From Rhizobium acidisoli (lineage in GTDB: Bacteria; Pseudomonadota; Alphaproteobacteria; Rhizobiales; Rhizobiaceae), in assembly GCF_002531755.2 (NCBI RefSeq), contig NZ_CP034998.1, positions 3,600,001 to 3,664,000 on the forward strand: a stretch of 64,000 bases of DNA, read 5' to 3'. The notes beneath the pieces are model-generated. The model was given only the letters and a program-made list of their open reading frames with translations. It did not search any database and had not been told where the DNA came from. How positions within the stretch are numbered: position 1 is the first letter of the stretch; every line of letters begins with the position of its first letter. Of this stretch, positions 32,479 to 41,749 are shown one piece after another. A program made the position numbers and the translations under genes.

Positions 32479-33477
32479 TCAGATGGCAAGACCACCCTCG
32501 TTGAATTTGTGAATACGCGAACGGTCCGGCGTCAGATAGACCGTATCGCCCGCCTTGGCGGCAAAATCGCCGCTGCCGCGCGCGGTCACCATGCCGATGC
32601 CGTCGGCATCAATGTGCAGGAAAGTGTCGGAGCCGAGATGCTCGGCGACCACGACCCTGCCCTTCCAGTCGCCGCTCTCCATCGACAACAGCATATGTTC
32701 TGGGCGGATGCCGATCGTATGGGCGCCGAGCTGTGCGGCGTTCTGGCCTTTGATGAAATTCATCTTCGGCGAGCCGATGAAACCGGCGACGAAAAGGTTG
32801 CGCGGGCGGCTGTAGAGTTCCAGCGGCGAGCCGACCTGCTCGATATTGCCCCTGTTCAAGACAACGATCTTGTCGGCCATGGTCATCGCCTCGACCTGGT
32901 CGTGGGTGACGTAGACCATCGTCGTCTTCAGCTGCTGGTGCAGCTCGCTGATTTCGAGGCGCATGTTGACGCGCAGCGCCGCATCGAGGTTCGACAGCGG
33001 TTCGTCGAACAGGAAGGCCGAAGGCTGGCGCACGATGGCGCGGCCGATCGCAACGCGCTGCCGCTGGCCGCCGGAAAGCTGGCGCGGCTTGCGCTCCAGA
33101 TAGTCGGTGAGATTAAGCACCCGGGCGGCATCCGAGACCTTGCGGTCGATCTCAGCCTTGTCGACCCCCGCCATCTTCAGCGGGAAGGCAATGTTGTTGC
33201 GCACGCTCATATGCGGATAAAGCGCATAGGACTGGAACACCATGGCAAGGCCGCGCTCCGACGGCGCCTTTTCGGTGGCGTCGCGGCCGTCGATGACGAT
33301 CTTGCCGCCGGAGACATCCTCGAGGCCGGCGATCAATCGCAGCAGCGTGGACTTACCGCAGCCCGACGGGCCGACGAAGACGACGAACTCGCCGTCCTTG
33401 ATGTCGAGATCAATCGAAGGGATGACCTTGGCTTCGCCGAAGACCTTGGAAACCTTCTGAAGGGTAATGCTGCCCAT
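32479..33477 (-). CDS. smoK: Sorbitol/mannitol ABC transporter ATP-binding protein
   Basis: A 332-residue ATPase of the MalK/UgpC group. Walker [10 protein letters not shown] (about 37-45), signature LSGGQRQR (about 134), Walker [13 protein letters not shown] (about 153) and the His switch [10 protein letters not shown] are present, then the OB/TOBE regulatory region with IGIRPEHM. It energises the SmoFG permease. The name rests on order and company (binding protein, two permeases, ATPase, mtlK), which matches the smo locus of other rhizobia. ATG 33477 is 17 nt from the smoG stop. Confidence 0.88.
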   Translation of the reverse strand: MGSITLQKVSKVFGEAKVIPSIDLDIKDGEFVVFVGPSGCGKSTLLRLIAGLEDVSGGKIVIDGRDATEKAPSERGLAMVFQSYALYPHMSVRNNIAFPLKMAGVDKAEIDRKVSDAARVLNLTDYLERKPRQLSGGQRQRVAIGRAIVRQPSAFLFDEPLSNLDAALRVNMRLEISELHQQLKTTMVYVTHDQVEAMTMADKIVVLNRGNIEQVGSPLELYSRPRNLFVAGFIGSPKMNFIKGQNAAQLGAHTIGIRPEHMLLSMESGDWKGRVVVAEHLGSDTFLHIDADGIGMVTARGSGDFAAKAGDTVYLTPDRSRIHKFNEGGLAI

Positions 33478-33494
33478 GTTTGTCTCCCTTTATC

Positions 33495-34325
33495 TTATTT
33501 CACAGCGCCGAAGGTCAGGCCGCGGACAAGTTGTTTCTGGCTGAACCAGCCAAGGATCAGGATCGGCGCGATCGCCATCGTCGATGCCGCCGAGAGTTTG
33601 GCATAGAACAGGCCTTCCGGACTGGAATAGGAAGCGATGAAGGCCGTCAGCGGCGCCGCCTTGGAGGCGGTGAGGTTGAGGGTCCAGAACGCCTCGTTCC
33701 AGGCAAGGATGATGTTCAGAAGCAGCGTCGAGGCGATGCCGGGCACCGCCATCGGCGTCAGCACGTAGACGATCTCCTTCATCAGCGATGCGCCGTCCAT
33801 GCGAGCCGCTTCGAGGATCTCGCCGGGAATTTCCTTGAAGTAGGTGTAGAGCATCCAGACGATGATCGGCAGGTTGATCAGCGTCAGCACGATCACCAGG
33901 CCGGTGCGCGTGTCGAGCAGGCCGGAATTGCGGAACAAGAGATAGATCGGGATCAATGCGCCCACCGGCGGCATCATCTTGGTCGACAGCATCCACATCA
34001 GCACGTCCTTGGTCCGCTTGGTCGGCGAAAACGCCATCGCCCAGGCGGCCGGGATCGCGATGATCAGGCCGATCAGCGTCGAGCCGAAGGAAATGATCAC
34101 CGAGTTCATGAAGTGGCTGAGATAGTTCGACCGGCTCTGCACCTCCGCATAGTTCTCTGTCGTCCAGTGGAAGAACAGGAACTGCGGCGGCGAGGCGATG
34201 GCGTCGGCTTCCGATTTGAAGCTGGTCAGGAAGGTCCAGAGGATCGGGAAGAAGATTAGGATGCCGAGCGTCCAGGCGATCGCGGTGACGATGACCTTGC
34301 GCCGGGCTGTGACTTTTCTGGCCAT
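33495..34325 (-). CDS. smoG: Sorbitol/mannitol ABC transporter permease (MalG-type)
   Basis: A 276-residue inner-membrane permease. Six helices, starting with TAIAWTLGILIFFPILWTF at about residues 14-32. The coupling loop EILEAARMDGASLMKEI followed by VLTPMAVPG near residue 170 is the EAA motif. ATG 34325 is one base from the smoF stop; the frame extending to 34520 is a shadow of smoF. Pairs with SmoF and SmoK. Confidence 0.88.
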   Translation of the reverse strand: MARKVTARRKVIVTAIAWTLGILIFFPILWTFLTSFKSEADAIASPPQFLFFHWTTENYAEVQSRSNYLSHFMNSVIISFGSTLIGLIIAIPAAWAMAFSPTKRTKDVLMWMLSTKMMPPVGALIPIYLLFRNSGLLDTRTGLVIVLTLINLPIIVWMLYTYFKEIPGEILEAARMDGASLMKEIVYVLTPMAVPGIASTLLLNIILAWNEAFWTLNLTASKAAPLTAFIASYSSPEGLFYAKLSAASTMAIAPILILGWFSQKQLVRGLTFGAVK

Positions 34326-34326
34326 C

Positions 34327-35199
34327 TCAAGCCTCCAGATTCTTGCCGACGAGGCGGACGAGGAAGATCGCGACGATATTGGCAAGCACGACGGCGACGA
34401 TACCGCCCGCCGAAGCGCCGCCGATATCGAACTGCAGCAGCGCCTGGGCATAGACGAGGTAGGTGAGGTTGGTGCTGTCGGTGCCCGGCCCGCCATTGGT
34501 GGTGACGAGAATTTCAGCAAAGACCGAGAGCAGGAAGATCGTCTGGATCAGGATCACCACGGTGATGGCGCGGGCCATATGCGGCAGGATGATGTAGATG
34601 AATTTCGAGATCGGCCCGGCGCCGTCCATTTCGGAGGCTTCCTTCTGCTCCTCGTCGAGCGACTGCAGCGCCGTCAGCATGATGAGGGTGGCAAAGGGCA
34701 GCCATTGCCAGGCGACGATGAGAATGACTGAGAACAGCGGCGCATTCGCCAGCCAGTCGATCGGCTGCAGGCCGAGCGCCTTGGCAAGATGCGCAAACAG
34801 GCCGTTGACCGGGTTCATGAACATGTTCTTCCACACCAGCGCGGCCACCGTCGGCATGACGAAGAACGGCGCAATCACCAGGATGCGCACGATACCCTGG
34901 CCGTACATCGGCTGGTCGAGCAGCAGCGCAAAGGCGATGCCGCCGATCACGGTGATCAACAGAACGCCGGCGACGAGCACCAGCGTATTGACCAGCGCCG
35001 CGAAGAAGGCAGGATCGGACAGGAAATATTCGTAGTTCAGAAAGCCGACGAAGCTCTCCATGCCCGGGCTGAGCAGATTGTAGTTCAGCAGCGAAAAATA
35101 GATCGTCATCGCAAGTGGGACGATCATCCATGCAAAGAGGAGCAGCACGGAGGGCGCAATCATCAGGCGCGCTGCGGAGCGGGTATGCAAGGTTGCCAT
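34327..35199 (-). CDS. smoF: Sorbitol/mannitol ABC transporter permease (MalF-type)
   Basis: A 290-residue permease. First helix LMIAPSVLLLFAWMIVPLAM (about 11-30), further helices near 72-98 and 130-175. The coupling loop EASEMDGAGPISKFIYIILP lies near residue 195 (EAA-like, with the conserved Gly). ATG 35199 begins MATLHTRSA; a longer frame to 35283 runs into the hairpin region and is not supported. The 137-nt gap to smoE contains a strong hairpin. Confidence 0.87.
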   Translation of the reverse strand: MATLHTRSAARLMIAPSVLLLFAWMIVPLAMTIYFSLLNYNLLSPGMESFVGFLNYEYFLSDPAFFAALVNTLVLVAGVLLITVIGGIAFALLLDQPMYGQGIVRILVIAPFFVMPTVAALVWKNMFMNPVNGLFAHLAKALGLQPIDWLANAPLFSVILIVAWQWLPFATLIMLTALQSLDEEQKEASEMDGAGPISKFIYIILPHMARAITVVILIQTIFLLSVFAEILVTTNGGPGTDSTNLTYLVYAQALLQFDIGGASAGGIVAVVLANIVAIFLVRLVGKNLEA

Positions 35200-35260
35200 G
35201 GCAATCACCGATCTGATCTGAAGCGGGGAGCGGCCGCAGGAAAGCTTTGTCTGAAAAAGC

Positions 35261-35292
35261 GGCCGCCGATGCAGTTCGGGCAATCGGCGGCC
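35261..35292 (-). repeat. Intercistronic hairpin between smoE and smoF
   Basis: Perfect 10-bp stem GGCCGCCGAT / ATCGGCGGCC with 12-nt loop; a second imperfect stem (AGAGG..GCGGAT / ATCCGCCTCT) lies beside it toward smoE. Placed after the binding-protein gene, it is suited to keep smoE message abundant over the permease genes. Confidence 0.7.
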
Positions 35293-35336
35293 CAGAGGGG
35301 CGGATCGTCAAGAATCCGCCTCTTGCTCAGGAGGTT

Positions 35337-36647
<1,311 letters not shown>

Positions 36648-36671
36648 ATCTTCCTCCCAGAAGATGGGGTG

Positions 36672-36725
36672 TGAGCATTCGCTTCGCTCATGGGCAATTA
36701 CTCAATAAACGATAAAGAATGTCAA
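36672..36725 (-). promoter_or_regulatory. Promoter and operator candidate in front of smoE
   Basis: On the minus strand TTGACA (36720-36725), 17 nt, AGTAAT (36697-36702); start near 36690. TGAGC-N9-GCTCA (36672-36690) overlaps and follows the start point. The same pentamers in reverse order occur at the 3' end of the regulator gene (36791-36805), supporting recognition by the SorC-type regulator. Confidence 0.55.
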
Positions 36726-36785
36726 TCGGCAATCGTTGCTGCGGTGCCGAAGGAACTAGCTATCCAATTGATTTAAAATAATTAT

Positions 36786-36810
36786 TTTTTGCTCAATTCC
36801 TGAGCAAAAA
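36786..36810 (-). promoter_or_regulatory. Palindrome at the regulator stop codon (operator or terminator)
   Basis: Perfect 10-bp arms TTTTTGCTCA / TGAGCAAAAA with a 5-nt spacer overlap the regulator's TGA. Read from the minus strand the stem is followed by an AT-rich run, so it could end the regulator transcript; its GCTCA/TGAGC core equals the repeats at the smoE promoter. Confidence 0.55.
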
Positions 36811-37743
36811 CTCAGCCGTCTCTTCGTCGGTAATCAGCCCATTGATTTGCTGCCCGACAACGGCGGCCCGGATCGCCTTGAACTTGCGCTTGCCCTTGGC
36901 CAGACCGATGACCATCGATGCGTCCCGGGACGGGATCGGCGCCGACGCGACGCGCTCGTTGATCGGGTTGTCGAGCAACCTGCCGTCGACGTCGAAAATC
37001 CAGCCGCAGATCTCGCCGACCGCACCCCCGCGCATCAGCTCCATCATCTCGTCCTTCTCGAGGAAACCGTCGACGCAGAGCGGCCCGTCGATGCCGAGCT
37101 CGCCGATGCCGACGAAGGTGACGTCGGCCTGCGCGCTCATATCGAGCGTCGAGCGCACCAGCTGCTGGCCATGCAGCAGCTCCCGCTCTTCCGCCGAGGT
37201 GACGAGCACCGGCAGCGGCATCGGATAGTGCCGCGCCTTCACCGCATCGGCCATGCTGAAAATGACGTTGTAATAGGCGGCCGATCCGTCCGGGGCGATA
37301 TTGCCGGTCAGCGAGACGATTCGGTGATTGGGACATTCGATCGCCGGAAGCTGGTCGACGGCCGCCTTCAGCGTACGGCCGGTACCGACGGCAAGCACGA
37401 TCGGCTCGGCCCGTTTTAGCCATCGTTCGATCTCGGCCGCGGCCGCCTCGGCAATGCCGACGGTCGCCGACGATCCGGAATCGCTCGGCACTACTTCCAC
37501 ATGTTTCAGCCCGAATTTCCGCCGCAGCTGGCTGGCGAGTTCCAGGCAGGCGGCGATCGGATGATCGAGCCGCACCTTGATCAGACGCTCGGCAACCGCC
37601 AGCGATACCAGCCGCTGCGCCGATTGCCGCGAGATGCCCATCGTGGCGGCGATTTCATCCTGCGTGCGCCCGGCGACGTAATAGAGCCAGCCGGCACGTG
37701 CCGCATCGTCGAGGCGTGCCGCGGTCTCGGATCTTTTTGCCAT
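36793..37743 (-). CDS. SorC-type transcriptional regulator of the polyol operon
   Basis: A 316-residue SorC/DeoR-type regulator. The helix-turn-helix is AGWLYYVAGRTQDEIAATMG followed by ISRQSAQRLVSLA (about residues 16-48). The effector domain includes VLAVGTGRTLKAAVDQL and the C-terminal GQQINGLITDEETAEFLL. ATG 37743 follows GGTAGG and gives standard length; the frame to 37833 is not supported. It is upstream of and parallel to smoE, with 145 nt between them, an arrangement typical for local control of polyol transport. Ligand is likely a polyol or its phosphate. Confidence 0.85.
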   Translation of the reverse strand: MAKRSETAARLDDAARAGWLYYVAGRTQDEIAATMGISRQSAQRLVSLAVAERLIKVRLDHPIAACLELASQLRRKFGLKHVEVVPSDSGSSATVGIAEAAAAEIERWLKRAEPIVLAVGTGRTLKAAVDQLPAIECPNHRIVSLTGNIAPDGSAAYYNVIFSMADAVKARHYPMPLPVLVTSAEERELLHGQQLVRSTLDMSAQADVTFVGIGELGIDGPLCVDGFLEKDEMMELMRGGAVGEICGWIFDVDGRLLDNPINERVASAPIPSRDASMVIGLAKGKRKFKAIRAAVVGQQINGLITDEETAEFLLRN

Positions 37744-37879
37744 TGAATGCCTACCACGCAAAGTGAGCCGGCGTGCCGCCGCCGAACATGATTTGAAACT
37801 GTATCGCGCCAGATCAAAACAAAAATCCGGCAAATGTCGAGCCTGTTGAAAAGAGCTCCGCCAAATAACCGGCGCTTAC

Positions 37880-38539
37880 TCAGGCAAACCATTGCATGAC
37901 GAGATAGATCGCCGCCTTCACCAGGCCGTAAATCACGCCGCCGGCAACGACCAGCGACACGGCCGTCATGATGAAGCCGATCAGCGCAAAAAGCCCGTCG
38001 CGGCCCAATATGCCGAAAGCGAAGACCGAGATCGTGATCGCCGGCAGCATGTTGCCGAGCGGCACCGGCAGCAGCAGTACGATCGACAGCAGCAGGCATG
38101 CGGCCCCGGCGATATATTCGGCGGGCGGCTCGGCGAAGATCGCCAGCCTCGGTTTCAGCATCCGCTCCGCCCAGGCGAGCCAGCGGTGGATGCGGCCGAC
38201 AATGGTTTCGAAATCCTCCCGCCTCATCGAACGGTCGGCAATCACCCTCGGCAGCCAGGGCTTCAGCCCGAAGGTCAACTGTGCCGCCAGAAAGACCAAC
38301 GGCGCGCCGAGCACTGCCGAAGTCCCTGGCGGCGTCGGAAAAGCATTCGGCAGCGCGAAGATCAGCATCAGCGCGCTGATCGCCCTGTCGCCCATCGTCT
38401 GGAACAGGTCGCCGATCGAAATCCGCTCCCGGCTCCGGTCGGCGGCCAGCTGCCGCAGGATGGATGAAAGGCGACGGCCTTTGGGGCGGGGTGGACGGGG
38501 TCTTCTGCGTCTGTGGGAATCGGCGTTTTCGATGGTCAT
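37880..38539 (-). CDS. exoD: ExoD family membrane protein
   Basis: A 219-residue membrane protein of the exopolysaccharide synthesis ExoD family. A basic, Pro/Arg-rich leader (RRRRPRPPRPKGRRLS) precedes SIGDLFQTMGDRAISALMLI and LIFALPNAFPTPPGTSAVLG, the conserved family block. Hydrophobic helices follow near residues 83-100, 142-165 and 175-210. In S. meliloti ExoD affects nodule invasion and alkali tolerance; the biochemical role is unknown. Start ATG 38539. It lies downstream of the SorC gene's start region with no shared operon, and is divergent from the ROK kinase. Confidence 0.8.
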   Translation of the reverse strand: MTIENADSHRRRRPRPPRPKGRRLSSILRQLAADRSRERISIGDLFQTMGDRAISALMLIFALPNAFPTPPGTSAVLGAPLVFLAAQLTFGLKPWLPRVIADRSMRREDFETIVGRIHRWLAWAERMLKPRLAIFAEPPAEYIAGAACLLLSIVLLLPVPLGNMLPAITISVFAFGILGRDGLFALIGFIMTAVSLVVAGGVIYGLVKAAIYLVMQWFA

Positions 38540-38752
38540 GATACCAGTGAGTGATGGACGTGCAGGCTCGGATTTTGGCCGCGCAATATGCCAATTGAAT
38601 GACTTGCGGAACGGGAATAACTGTCAAAGACGATTTGGTTCGATCATTCCGCTTTGCGCCGCAAGCGTGCGTCGGGTGGCGGAATGAAGGCTTGTAATTC
38701 CCCGCCAACAGTGCGAGCAGACAGCACAGACCAGAGAAATGGCAGGGTGGCA

Positions 38753-39676
38753 ATGATCATCTCATTCGATATCGGCGGCTCCGCCATCAAGGGTGGCATT
38801 GCCCGCTCCGAGACGGTTATCGTCCCCCTCGGCCGGCGCCCGACGCCTAGGGATGATTTTGCCGCCTTCGTCGACACCCTGCGTGCCATCATCGCCGAAA
38901 CCGGTGAAGAACCGAGCCGTATCGCGCTGTCCATCGCAGGCGTGGTCGATCCCGATACGCAGCGGCTGATCTGCGCCAACATTCCTTGCATCCATGGCCG
39001 CACGCTGGCCGCCGATCTCGAAGCCGAACTCCGTCTGCCGGCACTGATCGCCAACGACGCCGACTGTTTCGCCATGGCCGAAGCCGGCCTCGGCGCCGGT
39101 CGCGGCCACCGCATCGTTTTCGGCGCCATCCTCGGCACCGGCGTCGGCGGCGGCCTGATTGCCGATGGCCGTCTCGTCAACGAGGCCGGTGGTTTTGCCG
39201 GCGAATGGGGTCACGGGCCGATCATCGCCTCGGTAGCCGGCAATCCGCCTGCCGCCATTCCCGCCTATGCCTGCGGCTGCGGCCAGAAAGGCTGCGTCGA
39301 CACCGTCGGCGGCGCCCGTGGCCTGGAACGGCTGCACAAGACGCTGCATGATCTCGACCTTTCGAGCGAAGAGATTATCGCGCAATGGCAACAGGACGAG
39401 GAAAAGGCTACACGGACGATCGACGTCTATGTCGATCTCGTCGCCTCGCCGCTGGCGCTGACGATCAACATCACCGGCGCGACCATCGTGCCGGTCGGCG
39501 GCGGCCTGTCCAATGTCGAGCCATTGCTTGCCGAACTCGACCACGCCGTGCGCGCCCGCATCCTGCGCAAATTCGACCGGCCGCTGGTGGTGCGCAGCCA
39601 ATGCCGCATCGAACCAGGCCTGATCGGCGCAGCGCTGCTCGGGCTGAAAGCCGAAGCATTGCTTTCTAAAGCATAG
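38753..39676 (+). CDS. ROK-family sugar kinase (N-acetylglucosamine kinase-like)
   Basis: A 307-residue ROK kinase. The phosphate loop SFDIGGSAIKGGI is at residues 4-16, the sugar-binding ANDADCFAMAEA near 102-113, GAILGTGVGGGLI near 122, the ROK glycine-rich EWGH block near 149, and a zinc site CGCGQKGCVDTVGG with three closely spaced cysteines near 180. That pattern fits GlcNAc or glucose kinases. The convergent neighbour is a beta-hexosaminidase, making GlcNAc the natural substrate (inference). ATG 38753 begins with the first strand. The last 11 nt overlap the 3' end of the hexosaminidase gene. Confidence 0.83.
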   Translation: MIISFDIGGSAIKGGIARSETVIVPLGRRPTPRDDFAAFVDTLRAIIAETGEEPSRIALSIAGVVDPDTQRLICANIPCIHGRTLAADLEAELRLPALIANDADCFAMAEAGLGAGRGHRIVFGAILGTGVGGGLIADGRLVNEAGGFAGEWGHGPIIASVAGNPPAAIPAYACGCGQKGCVDTVGGARGLERLHKTLHDLDLSSEEIIAQWQQDEEKATRTIDVYVDLVASPLALTINITGATIVPVGGGLSNVEPLLAELDHAVRARILRKFDRPLVVRSQCRIEPGLIGAALLGLKAEALLSKA

Positions 39677-41576
39677 GCCACATCCGCACGATCGCTGCGA
39701 ACCGGTCCCAATCCTTCCGGTCCGACGGCGTCCATGCGGCCTCGGCAACAGCCGGAAGACGCGGAAAGACCAGCCGGTTGAAATAGGCGCGTGAGATGAA
39801 GTTTTCAGTCCAGATGCAGGCCTGGATGCCGCGCATCTTCTCCTGCAGCGCCTCCGGCAGCTCACCCTCGGCCTCGTAAGCATAGCTATGTTCCGGCGGC
39901 GAATAGCCCGCCCATGCGGCGCCGGGCTCCGCCCAGGCTTCGGCCTGCGCCATATCGAGGTAATAGGCCTGTCCAGGCGTCATCACCACGTCGTAGCCTT
40001 GCTGCGCCAGCTCGATGCCGACGGCGGGCTTTTCCCAGGCCATCAGCAGCGTGCCGTCGGGGTCGACGCCGCCGCCATGCGAGACCTCGTTCCAGCCGGC
40101 GAGCTTCCTGCCGCGCTCCGACAGCATCGCCTTGATGCGTTTCAGGAAATAGGACTGCAGTTCGGCGGTGCCGGCAAGCTTCTCCCGCTTCATCAGCGCC
40201 TGGCAGAGAGGGGAGGAAAGCCAGGCGCCCTCTGCCACCTCGTCGCCGCCGATATGGAGATACTCGCTCGGAAACAGCGCCACGATCTCGTCGAACACCT
40301 TGCCGAGAAATTCATAGGTGAATTCGACCGCAGGATTGAGCGCATTGTTGGGATAACCCTGCACCGCGCGATAGCTGTCCGGCGCTTCCTGCCCGTCGAC
40401 GAGCTCGGGCAGCGAGAACAAGGTCGCGGTGCTGTGGCCGGGAATGTCGATTTCCGGCACCACCTCCACACCGAGCGAGGCGGCATGCGCAACGATCCGC
40501 CTGATATCATCCTGCGTGTAATGGCCGGCGCGTGTTTCCGCTCCGTCGCCGAGCTGTGGCACGAGGACCTCGTCCGGCCCGCGCCGCGCGCCGATCTCCG
40601 TCAGCGCTGGATAGGCCTTGATCTCCAGTCGCCAGGCTTCGTCGTCGGTCAGGTGCCAATGAAAGATATTGAGCTTGTTCCAGGCGAGAATATCGATCAG
40701 CCGCAGGACATCGTCGACCGGATAGAACTGCCGGGACACATCGAGATGGCAGCCGCGCCAGTCATAACGCGGCTGGTCGGCGATCGTGCCGAAATTGGGG
40801 AATTTGAATCGTTCGCCATCGGCACGGGCGCCATGCAGCAACTGCGCCAGGCTGATCAGCCCGTAGCACCGCCCCGCTTCATCGGCGCTCGAAAGCACGA
40901 TCTCATGCGCGGTGAAACGCAGCTCGTAGGCAAAGGCGGCGATCGACGATTCGGCGACGAAACGAACGCGTCGTCCGCCTTCGACGGCCCTCAGCGAAAA
41001 CGGCGCGTCTTCGACTGGGTAGAGGCGCTGGTAGAGAGAAAGAACCTGGGAGAGGGCCTCGATCGCATCAGGCCGCGTCCTCTCGGCCGGATAGAGGGTG
41101 GCGGGCAAGTCACCCGCCTTCAACCCGAGCGACAGCGGCCAGGGGAGCAGCGCGTAGGGTTCATCGGCTTTACCCGGCGGCAAGAGCGGCGGCGACACAC
41201 CACCATCCCGGCCTTCGAGCATCAGATCGCCGAAATCGACGGGAAGGTGACGACCGTCGGCAAGGGTCAGATAGGCCGATTTAACGCCAGCCGTGAGATG
41301 TTTCGGCTCTCGGCTCAGCCCCTCCACAGTGAACCGCCAGCGCCCACCCGGCGGTACCGTCAACTCCTCGGACGGCAGGAACTCATGGAAATGCGCGACC
41401 TGTCGCTTGAGGCTGGCGCCGTCGCAGACATGTTTGTCGGCAACCCGCGTCTCCGACGTATAGCAGAGCGAGAAGCCGGACAGCTGCTCGGCCGAAAGAT
41501 TGTGGAGCGTGAAAGTCAAGCGCCCGAAACTGCCTTCGACCGGGCGCCAGCTTGTCTCCAGACTATAATCGGCCAT
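39666..41576 (-). CDS. Beta-N-acetylhexosaminidase (GH20)
   Basis: A 636-residue glycoside hydrolase family 20 enzyme that releases terminal GlcNAc/GalNAc. A C2-type N-terminal part is followed by the GH20b domain and the catalytic barrel: RYDWRGCHLDVSRQF, NKLNIFHWHLTDDEAWRLEI (both conserved), and the Asp-Glu pair in HIGGDEV near residue 440. Substrate-assisted catalysis would use that pair. No signal peptide is visible, so it may act in the cytoplasm on imported chito-oligosaccharides. ATG 41576 starts MADYSLET. Convergent with the ROK kinase; both fit amino-sugar recycling. Confidence 0.9.
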   Translation of the reverse strand: MADYSLETSWRPVEGSFGRLTFTLHNLSAEQLSGFSLCYTSETRVADKHVCDGASLKRQVAHFHEFLPSEELTVPPGGRWRFTVEGLSREPKHLTAGVKSAYLTLADGRHLPVDFGDLMLEGRDGGVSPPLLPPGKADEPYALLPWPLSLGLKAGDLPATLYPAERTRPDAIEALSQVLSLYQRLYPVEDAPFSLRAVEGGRRVRFVAESSIAAFAYELRFTAHEIVLSSADEAGRCYGLISLAQLLHGARADGERFKFPNFGTIADQPRYDWRGCHLDVSRQFYPVDDVLRLIDILAWNKLNIFHWHLTDDEAWRLEIKAYPALTEIGARRGPDEVLVPQLGDGAETRAGHYTQDDIRRIVAHAASLGVEVVPEIDIPGHSTATLFSLPELVDGQEAPDSYRAVQGYPNNALNPAVEFTYEFLGKVFDEIVALFPSEYLHIGGDEVAEGAWLSSPLCQALMKREKLAGTAELQSYFLKRIKAMLSERGRKLAGWNEVSHGGGVDPDGTLLMAWEKPAVGIELAQQGYDVVMTPGQAYYLDMAQAEAWAEPGAAWAGYSPPEHSYAYEAEGELPEALQEKMRGIQACIWTENFISRAYFNRLVFPRLPAVAEAAWTPSDRKDWDRFAAIVRMWPML

Positions 41577-41723
41577 GTCGCGCCCTCCCCGTCAACGAAC
41601 GGCCGGGATCACGGCTGGTCTTCCGGCATTCCTTCGCAGCTTAGCCTGTTCGGGACTTCAATGGAATCGGCGCGAACTCAGGCGACGCGGACTTTTGACG
41701 AAGACCCGGGGCCAGGAGGGAAA

Positions 41724-41747
41724 ACGGCGCGGCTTTCGCCGCGCCGT
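41724..41747 (-). terminator. Terminator of the TetR-MFP-RND operon
   Basis: Perfect 10-bp stem ACGGCGCGGC / GCCGCGCCGT with TTTC/GAAA loop begins 2 nt after the RND stop codon; on the minus strand it is followed by TTTTCCC. Confidence 0.75.
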
Positions 41748-41749
41748 CC

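Noticed and set aside
38614..38642. GGAATAA-N17-GTTCG in front of the ROK kinase as a further ECF promoter
   Set aside because: The -35 half matches but the -10 half differs from TCTAG at four of five positions, so it was not counted with the pair at 19.4 kb.
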